From contig NZ_VAJL01000001.1 in NCBI RefSeq assembly GCF_006175945.1, positions 992,001 to 1,056,000 of the forward strand: DNA of 64,000 nt. Reading direction: 5' to 3'. Shown piece after piece: positions 58,142 to 64,000 of the stretch. This DNA is from Chryseobacterium mulctrae. GTDB taxonomy: Bacteria > Bacteroidota > Bacteroidia > Flavobacteriales > Weeksellaceae. Below the pieces are notes generated by a model. That model worked only from the letters and a program-made list of their open reading frames with translations, searched no databases and was not told the DNA's origin. How positions within the stretch are numbered: position 1 is the stretch's first letter; every line of letters starts with the position of its first letter. The translations under genes and the position numbers were made by a program.

Positions 58142-59563
58142 TTATTTATCTAAAATACTTTGTACTTTTTCTCCAATTATTTTCAGTCTCAGAATACTTT
58201 CAGGAGTGATTCTATCGGCGAATATAATTCTGAAATGATGGCTGTATGCATCAGTGTACGAAAATGTATCTCCGGGTGTAAAAGCGATTTTTTGACTTTC
58301 ACAAAATTTATAGAAATCTGGCATATTTATGCCTTTAGGAAGTCTTCCCCAAATGCTGTAACCGCCTTGAGGTCTGTGAAAATAACATTCTTTTGGAAAG
58401 TATAATCGTAATGCATTAAGAAGTTCTACGCATTGAATTTCTAATTGTTTTCGAAAAAAACGAAGATGTCGGTCATAAGAATTTTCGTTTAACAATTGTA
58501 TCATTAATTCCTGAAAAATAGGCACTACAGACCTTCCCAAAGAAAACTTTATTCTTTCAGCTTGTTCAAAAAACCGACCTGTATTCAGCCATCCCAGACG
58601 AATTCCTGGTGCTAAAGTTTTTGAAAATGATGAATAGGTCATTACCCAACCCTCTTTATCAAAATTACCAATTGTTGAAGGTCTTTCTCCATCAAAATAA
58701 ATGTCACCATAAATATCATTTTCAATAATCGGAATCTCATTATTTTCCGCAATCGAAACAAGTTCTTTCTTTGTTTCGTCTGATATTAAAATTCCTGTGG
58801 GATTATGAAAATTTGGGGTTACAACAACAGCACGAATATTATTTTCAGTTACAGCATCTTTTAGATAATCTATATCAAAACCGTTTTTATAATGAACTGG
58901 AATTTCAATTATCTTCAGTTTTAAATTTGAAATTACCTCCAAAACAGAGAAAACACACGGACTTTCTACAGCAACCACATCAGCAGGTTGAGTTACTGAA
59001 GCCAACGCAATATAAAGCGCCTGCAATGCACCATCTGTAATAATTAGCTGTTCTGAATTTATTTTACAGCCAAATTTTATTATTCGTTCAGCAATTTGAT
59101 TTCTTAAAACTTCCGATCCATTCGCAGGATAATACCTGAGAATTGATGCTCCTTTTTTCCGAATTACTTCCTGCATTTTTCTTAAAATCAATTTTTGAGG
59201 AACAAGCAAATCTGTCGGTGCAGCGGTATTAAATGAAATTTGTTCAAAAGACTTACCTGACTTTGAAGTGAGTTTTACCTTTTCATCAAACTCCGAATTT
59301 CTTACAACTGGCGAAAATGTTGGTAAATCTTCAGGAATATTTTCATTTGTTTTTATAGTAACAAAAAATCCTGAGCGAGGGCGATTTTCAACCCAGCCTT
59401 TCATGACAAGATAATCATAACCATTTTGCACGGAAGTAATGCTCAGTTGATACTGTTCTTTAATTTCCCTTACAGAAGGTAGCCGATCGCCCGAAGTAAA
59501 AACTCCACTTTTAATCTGTTCCTCGATGACCGAAGTAAATATCTGATATTTAAAATTCTGCAT
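58142..59563 (-). CDS. MocR/PdxR-type GntR regulator with aminotransferase domain
   Basis: 473 residues. The N-terminal GntR winged helix (SGVFTSGDRLPSVREIKEQYQLSITSVQNGYDYLVMKGWVENRPRSGFFV) is fused to a fold-type I aminotransferase domain with PLP-binding SSFSKTLAPGIRLGWLNTG (Lys of the Schiff base in SKT). MocR proteins sense PLP or amino acids and bind direct repeats. Three CTGTWCCG repeats lie in the divergent promoter region (59579-59640), next to the GNAT gene it probably controls. Confidence 0.93.
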   Translation of the reverse strand: MQNFKYQIFTSVIEEQIKSGVFTSGDRLPSVREIKEQYQLSITSVQNGYDYLVMKGWVENRPRSGFFVTIKTNENIPEDLPTFSPVVRNSEFDEKVKLTSKSGKSFEQISFNTAAPTDLLVPQKLILRKMQEVIRKKGASILRYYPANGSEVLRNQIAERIIKFGCKINSEQLIITDGALQALYIALASVTQPADVVAVESPCVFSVLEVISNLKLKIIEIPVHYKNGFDIDYLKDAVTENNIRAVVVTPNFHNPTGILISDETKKELVSIAENNEIPIIENDIYGDIYFDGERPSTIGNFDKEGWVMTYSSFSKTLAPGIRLGWLNTGRFFEQAERIKFSLGRSVVPIFQELMIQLLNENSYDRHLRFFRKQLEIQCVELLNALRLYFPKECYFHRPQGGYSIWGRLPKGINMPDFYKFCESQKIAFTPGDTFSYTDAYSHHFRIIFADRITPESILRLKIIGEKVQSILDK

Positions 59564-59578
59564 TATTTTATAACGAAT

Positions 59579-59640
59579 CTGTTCCGAACAAATTTACAAA
59601 ATTTCAATCTGTACCGTTTTATTAGCTTAAAACTGTACCG
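59579..59640. promoter_or_regulatory. Three CTGTWCCG direct repeats, candidate MocR operator
   Basis: CTGTTCCG (59579-59586), CTGTACCG (59609-59616) and CTGTACCG (59633-59640), spaced 30 and 24 bp start to start. A -7 box TAGCTTTG (59663-59670) follows, then the GNAT ATG at 59686. Direct repeats between a MocR gene and its divergent target are a known layout for this family. Confidence 0.72.
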
Positions 59641-59685
59641 ATATTATCATTCTCAAATAACTTAGCTTTGAAAAAAAAATTAAGA

Positions 59686-60204
59686 ATGGAGATTGTTTCA
59701 AAATTTGTGGTAGGTTCAGATCAGGGAGTCGATGAGTTTTTCGATGTTAAAAAAGCTTTTATTAAAAGCTCATACAAAGAGATCGTTGCACCGGAAATTA
59801 TAGAGAATTACATTAAAGAACATTTTGATCACAGAAAAATGATCAATGTTTTAAATGATTTTTCCAATCAATTAATTATGGTGTTTGCAAATCAGCAACC
59901 TGTAGGATATTGCTTTTTTCAAACCGGATTTTCTTATCCAGAAGCTAGTGAAAATCAAAAAATGACAGCTATCAAAGAATTTTCTATTCTTCAGGAATAT
60001 GATTTGCCAGAAGTGAGACTTTCTCTTTGGAATAAAGTAAAATCAGCAATTCAATTTGCTGATAGTATTTGGATTAATATTAGAGAAAATAATTCAGAAA
60101 TTCAGTTTTTTAAAGATCAAAAATTCGTTTTTGTAAAAGATACGGTTTCAGAACCATTCAATCTTCCATCATCCATTTATGAATTAGATTTAAAGAAATC
60201 ATAA
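59686..60204 (+). CDS. GNAT-family N-acetyltransferase
   Basis: 172 residues from the ATG at 59686 (MEIVSKFVVG). A TTG start 18 bp upstream is rejected because it lies within the likely -7 box. The pattern fits the GNAT fold: IMVFANQQPVGYCFFQTGF as beta-strand 4-5 region and SIWINIREN-like later strand with FFKDQKFVFVKDT. The acyl-CoA pyrophosphate loop is weak. It is divergent from a MocR regulator and probably acetylates an amine or amino acid derivative. Confidence 0.7.
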   Translation: MEIVSKFVVGSDQGVDEFFDVKKAFIKSSYKEIVAPEIIENYIKEHFDHRKMINVLNDFSNQLIMVFANQQPVGYCFFQTGFSYPEASENQKMTAIKEFSILQEYDLPEVRLSLWNKVKSAIQFADSIWINIRENNSEIQFFKDQKFVFVKDTVSEPFNLPSSIYELDLKKS

Positions 60205-60205
60205 A

Positions 60206-60862
60206 TCATTTATTATAAATCCACATCAGCAAAGGCTTTTCAGAGTTTTGAATAATCGGGTCTAATTCTTTCATCGCATTATTGGAAATCGTAGGACAAC
60301 CCCATCCTTCCGGAGAACCTTTTGGATAAATTTCTTCATCGCTCATCAATTCCCAGGAATGAAAAACAATGAATCTTTTCAGCGCATTATTATTTGTTTC
60401 TTCTAAACCGTGCATCAAATATTTTACATGAATTCCCCAGTCACTTCTTCCTCTTTCTCCCAATTGATATTTCCCCAAAGCCGAAAGATGACTTCCGTCT
60501 TCGTTACTGAATTCGGGATTTTCTTTTGATTCATCGCTGCTCCAATTATTGTTTCCACAACCGTGACCTACCAAATATTTATTTGAAATTTTTTGTTCCT
60601 TAAAATCCCAGATTATAAAACGGCTGAGTCCGGAATGCAGACTCATATCAATTAAAATACAAAAATCAGTGTTCATTTTTTTGCTTTTGCAAAACACAAG
60701 GGCTTCTTCCGCTTTCTTTTTTGTTTTGATTAAATCTAATTCAGGCTTTATAATTTCACTGGTCTTTTCATTTTCAGAAACAGTGTTGTCAGCAACCTTT
60801 TTCGATTCATTTTGACATGATGAAAAAATGATAACTAAGAAAATTAAATGGAAAATTTTCAC
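60206..60862 (-). CDS. Murein L,D-transpeptidase-like lipoprotein (YkuD_2)
   Basis: 218 residues with a lipoprotein signal (IFLVIIFSSCQNES, Cys at about 16). The catalytic domain is of the YkuD_2 type (PF13645): ALGKYQLGERGRSDWGIHVKYLMHGLEETN, FIVFHSWELMSDEE and the nucleophile segment GSPEGWGCPTISNNAM with Cys in GCPT. This family modifies peptidoglycan cross-links. It lies 5 bp downstream of the DUF2459 gene on the same strand, so co-expressed. Confidence 0.85.
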   Translation of the reverse strand: MKIFHLIFLVIIFSSCQNESKKVADNTVSENEKTSEIIKPELDLIKTKKKAEEALVFCKSKKMNTDFCILIDMSLHSGLSRFIIWDFKEQKISNKYLVGHGCGNNNWSSDESKENPEFSNEDGSHLSALGKYQLGERGRSDWGIHVKYLMHGLEETNNNALKRFIVFHSWELMSDEEIYPKGSPEGWGCPTISNNAMKELDPIIQNSEKPLLMWIYNK

Positions 60863-60867
60863 AAGAT

Positions 60868-61551
60868 TTATTTATAATGTAAGAAAATACCATAATCTGT
60901 TGGAGTCCACCACGCTGCTTTTTGTCCTGCAGCTTTCAATGCATCATTTGCCCAAGTGTTACATGTATTTAGGAAACTATAACTTCCTTTCGCATCATAA
61001 AACGCATCATTATCACTGTAAACAGCTTTCGTAGGAATTAATATATAATTTCCGTTTGCATCTCTGTCAAATTTAGTATCTATAAATTTCTCTAATTCTG
61101 TGTATTGTTTTTTACTGATCATTATTTTTTTACAATCAGAAGCTTCGGTCATCGTATGGTAGAACGAAGTGTGCATTGCAGATTCGCTCATCCAAAAGGC
61201 GGCTTTCACGGCTGTAGAAAATTTCAGATCTGCCCAGGTTGGTGTATCCAGATAAAAACCTTTGTCGCCCCAGCCGATTCCTACATAATTGTAATCCGAT
61301 TTTTTCGAGGTCGTATTTGCAAACGGAATTTTTGCGCTCCAATCATGTAATTCATTTTTTACAGGCATTACAATGTCGGTATGAACACCATTTGTATAAA
61401 TGTAAATCGGAATTTCTTTTTGCTCGCCATCATCTTTTGCCGAAACTTCGATAAAAGGAAGCAAATAACCAAGAATTGCGTACAGAACGACGATTCCGAG
61501 AATGAAACCGAGAGTTTTGAGGAAATAGATCAGTATAATTTTCACATTCAT
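60868..61551 (-). CDS. DUF2459/TIGR02117 family protein
   Basis: 227 residues. An N-terminal membrane segment (FLKTLGFILGIVVLYAILGYLLPFI) precedes the family signature IYIYTNGVHTDIVMPVKNELHDWSAKIPFAN, GIGWGDKGFYLDTPTWADLKF and SFLNTCNTWANDALKAAGQKAAWWTPTDYGIF. The conserved His, Asp and Cys suggest a hydrolase-like, possibly peptidase or amidase role, but function is unproven. Pairs with the L,D-transpeptidase-like gene. Confidence 0.85.
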   Translation of the reverse strand: MNVKIILIYFLKTLGFILGIVVLYAILGYLLPFIEVSAKDDGEQKEIPIYIYTNGVHTDIVMPVKNELHDWSAKIPFANTTSKKSDYNYVGIGWGDKGFYLDTPTWADLKFSTAVKAAFWMSESAMHTSFYHTMTEASDCKKIMISKKQYTELEKFIDTKFDRDANGNYILIPTKAVYSDNDAFYDAKGSYSFLNTCNTWANDALKAAGQKAAWWTPTDYGIFLHYK

Positions 61552-61655
61552 GTTTATAGATATTGGAGTTTAATAAAATTTAATCTAAATTTTTTCTAAA
61601 AGTATTTATTTTAATTCAAAAATTAATTAAATTTAACTAACAAACATTCACAAAT

Positions 61656-61736
61656 ATGCTTAAAAACACGAAATCCCAAAAAAGATTTAAAGTAAGAGTA
61701 AAAACAGCTCCTAAAAGAACCCAGAAAAAACGTTGA
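61656..61736 (+). CDS. Very short basic peptide, 26 aa
   Basis: ATG at 61656 opens MLKNTKSQKRFKVRVKTAPK and continues RTQKKR to a TGA at 61734. Half of all residues are basic, recalling small ribosome-associated peptides of Bacteroidetes, but I cannot place it in a family. A-rich leader before the ATG (ACAAATATG). Confidence 0.5.
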   Translation: MLKNTKSQKRFKVRVKTAPKRTQKKR

Positions 61737-61916
61737 TTTTCTTAAAGACATTCTCTTTTTGAAAGTCAATTTTTCTTTTGTAGAAAGGGCTTTTTAAACT
61801 TTTACGAATCAAAATCTTTTATTTCTTTAAAACTAAAGTTTTAAGGAATGATACAGTAACCTCATTATTTTTGGAGAGTAAAATTTCCGAACAGGTTTTT
61901 TCACCTTTATATTTTA

Positions 61917-62861
61917 CTATAATTCTTTTGAAGACTGATTCAAAAACTCAATATTTCTTTTTAAACCGGCAAATTTTGTACGCTTCACAGGTGATTTCCG
62001 GAATATTTCAGAGAATATTTCCTGAGTTAATTCTTTCCATTCCCCTTTTTTGAAATTTTTTAAAGCTTCATTAGGTTTAAATTTAGCCTGAAGATTCGGC
62101 GCCGAAAAACGGTTCCACGGACAGACATCCTGACAAATGTCGCAACCAAACATCCAGTCCTCCATTTTATCTTTAAAATAATCCGGAATTTCAGTTTTTA
62201 ATTCAATCGTTGCATACGAAATGCATTTACTTCCGTCAACAATTTTCTCCGAAACAATCGCATCTGTCGGACAAGCGTCAATACATTTCCTGCAGCTTCC
62301 ACAATGATCTGTTGTTTCATGATCCGGAATTAAATCTAAATCACAAATAATTTCAGCCAAAAAATAAAACGAACCGCTTTGTTTGGTGATTAAGTTGGCA
62401 TTTTTACCAACCCAGCCGATTCCTGATTTTTTCGCCCAACTTCTTTCCAAAACTGGCGCAGAATCTACGAAAACACGGAAACCAAAATCTCCGATTTCCT
62501 CTTGCAGTTCAGAAACCATATCACGCAGAATTTCCTTTACCACTTCATGATAATCTTCAGCATACGCATATTTTGAAATTTTAAAATTCTCTAATGCAGA
62601 AATTTTTTCTTCAGGAAAATAGTTGTAAGAAAGCGAGATCACAGATTTTGAACCTTCTACCAACAATCTAGGGTCTAATCTTTTATCGAAATGATTTCCC
62701 ATGTATTTCATTTCGCCATGGAAGTTATTTTTAAGCCATTTTTCCAAATGCCGTGCATCTTCTTCCAAGAAATCTGCTTTGGAAATTCCACAATTCTGAA
62801 ACCCAAAACTTTTAGCTTTAGATTTTATTAATTGAGAATATTTTTCAGCTGTTGAATTCAT
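61917..62861 (-). CDS. queG: Epoxyqueuosine reductase QueG
   Basis: 314 residues. The cobalamin/DUF1730 part has ISLSYNYFP and [22 protein letters not shown]. The iron-sulfur part has [16 protein letters not shown] and [15 protein letters not shown], two ferredoxin-like 4Fe-4S clusters. QueG completes queuosine synthesis in tRNA using cobalamin, so it may use the cofactor assembled with cobT, cobS and the cobC-like gene elsewhere in the window. No HEAT tail is present, giving the short QueG form. Confidence 0.95.
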   Translation of the reverse strand: MNSTAEKYSQLIKSKAKSFGFQNCGISKADFLEEDARHLEKWLKNNFHGEMKYMGNHFDKRLDPRLLVEGSKSVISLSYNYFPEEKISALENFKISKYAYAEDYHEVVKEILRDMVSELQEEIGDFGFRVFVDSAPVLERSWAKKSGIGWVGKNANLITKQSGSFYFLAEIICDLDLIPDHETTDHCGSCRKCIDACPTDAIVSEKIVDGSKCISYATIELKTEIPDYFKDKMEDWMFGCDICQDVCPWNRFSAPNLQAKFKPNEALKNFKKGEWKELTQEIFSEIFRKSPVKRTKFAGLKRNIEFLNQSSKEL

Positions 62862-62933
62862 AGATTTCGCATTGCAAACTTAGGATTAATTAGTATATTC
62901 GTGGGCTTAAAATAAATCATATTTCAATAAAAC

Positions 62934-64000
62934 ATGAAAAAATTATTTTTACTCTTTTTACTTTTATTTATTTGCAATTTTAATGCTCAAATAAAGTACG
63001 AACCTGGCTACTTTATTGACAACACAAATTTAAAAAAAGAAGTTCTTATAAAAAATGAGGGTTGGAAAAATAACCCTGAAAAATTTGAGTATAAAAATGA
63101 CAACTCTTCCCAGGCAAAAACCTTAACTATAAATAATGTTAAGGAGTTTGGAGTAAATGATAAACAAAGATTTATTCGTAAGACTGTATCAATAGATCTT
63201 TCTTCTGAGGAAATTAATAGACTTACTGATGACAAAGAAATTAATTTTAAAGAAAAAACTATTTTTCTAAATTATGTTATTCAGGGAAAAGCAAGTTTAT
63301 TATCTTATCATGATGGAAATATTAAAAAATATTTCTACATGATTGATGAAAGTGAGCCAAAGCAACTTGTTTACAAGCCTTTCTTAATAAACCAGAGTCA
63401 AATATCATATAATAAAAAATATCAAGATCAAATAAAAGAAAATTTAATCTGTGATAATATTACGAGTTCTGAAATTTCTCAAGCAAAATACAATCAAAAT
63501 GATCTTTCTAAACTATTTACAAAATACAATAGTTGCTCTAATAATCAAACAATTGATTATAATAAAGAAAAAAGAAGTAACAAAGATGCAATTAGTCTAA
63601 GTATCCGACCTGGTGTCGTTTTTTCTTCATTAGATTTAATAAGTAAATACAATAAAGATAATTATACTGATTTTGGTTCAAAAACGCTCTTTAGAATAGG
63701 AGTAGAGTTAGAATATATTCTTCCTTTCAATAGAAATAAATGGGCATTATTTGCAGAACCAAATTTTCAATATTTCAAAGCTGAAAAAACAATTGTACTT
63801 TTCGAGCAAACTCGTGAACGAAGTATTGATTACAAAAATATTCAAATTCCTTTTGGTATAAGACATTATTTTTTCCTTAATGATAATTCTAAAATATTTA
63901 TGAATGTTGCTATCGGAATAAATGTACCTATAAGATCAGATATAAAATTCTCTAATGATCCAAATGCGAACAAAATTTCAAATGGTACTCCTATACTCTT
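62934..64000 (+). CDS. Outer-membrane beta-barrel protein, 3' end outside window
   Basis: The frame from ATG 62934 (MKKLFLLFLLLFICNFNAQ signal peptide) stays open to the window end. Residues up to about 215 are polar and unassigned; the last part (SLSIRPGVVFSSLDLISKYN, RIGVELEYILPFNRNKW, IQIPFGIRHYFFL) alternates like membrane strands of porin-type barrels. The gene is divergent from queG with a 72-bp gap. Function unknown. Confidence 0.75.
   Translation, partial: MKKLFLLFLLLFICNFNAQIKYEPGYFIDNTNLKKEVLIKNEGWKNNPEKFEYKNDNSSQAKTLTINNVKEFGVNDKQRFIRKTVSIDLSSEEINRLTDDKEINFKEKTIFLNYVIQGKASLLSYHDGNIKKYFYMIDESEPKQLVYKPFLINQSQISYNKKYQDQIKENLICDNITSSEISQAKYNQNDLSKLFTKYNSCSNNQTIDYNKEKRSNKDAISLSIRPGVVFSSLDLISKYNKDNYTDFGSKTLFRIGVELEYILPFNRNKWALFAEPNFQYFKAEKTIVLFEQTRERSIDYKNIQIPFGIRHYFFLNDNSKIFMNVAIGINVPIRSDIKFSNDPNANKISNGTPIL

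Overview
The window is chromosomal DNA from a low-GC Bacteroidetes bacterium, most likely a Flavobacteriia/Weeksellaceae member of the Chryseobacterium type. This rests on TAnnTTTG-type -7 boxes, A-rich leaders instead of strong Shine-Dalgarno sites, a type IX secretion C-terminal domain, SusC-like outer-membrane proteins, and dispersed palindromic repeats typical of the group. No database search was possible; all names come from motifs and remembered families.

Layout. 1-6.4 kb: a DUF1800/DUF1501 pair, a membrane-anchored protein, a LytS/LytTR two-component pair and a WYL regulator. 6.5-18.1 kb: the most unusual part. It holds an RtcB RNA ligase (7655-9040), a tRNA-like RNA whose anticodon arm is replaced by a hairpin insertion (9065-9174), three tandem terminator-like hairpins (9232-9400) that reuse the 18-nt motif of that insertion, and an unrecognised 583-aa protein (9415-11166). 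After a B12 nucleotide-loop block (cobT, cobS, cobC-like) comes a second cluster: an RlaP-type nucleotidyltransferase, an R2K-type ATP-grasp enzyme, an unknown protein, a primase-fold (AEP)-like protein and a second RlaP. The RtcB and first RlaP transcription units start from near-identical palindrome-plus-promoter modules (7453-7487 and 14074-14108). They therefore look like one co-regulated RNA damage/repair regulon, possibly with its own tRNA-like sensor or substrate.

18.1-33.2 kb is mostly housekeeping: cold-shock-domain protein, MarR plus TonB-dependent receptor, PNPase, a PagL-like deacylase, ribosomal protein S15, MgtE, a BtuF-like protein, free methionine-R-sulfoxide reductase and an MBL hydrolase.

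33.2-52.8 kb is a mobile, mosaic island. A large serine recombinase sits in tRNA-Leu(CAA) and takes its C-terminus from the tRNA gene. It is followed by an IS21-family element, the remains of a Gabija-like defence pair, a ligD fragment, a tyrosine recombinase fragment and an IS982-family element. The cargo is an ion and osmotic homeostasis set: NhaA, DUF389, a decayed dapB, a CLC channel, a CPA1 antiporter and a BCCT transporter.

52.8-64 kb returns to ordinary chromosome: an LRR protein, a PhoX/DUF839-like type IX cargo, a di-haem peroxidase, a MocR regulator divergent from a GNAT with three operator-like repeats, L,D-transpeptidase-like and DUF2459 proteins, QueG, and an outer-membrane protein cut by the window end.
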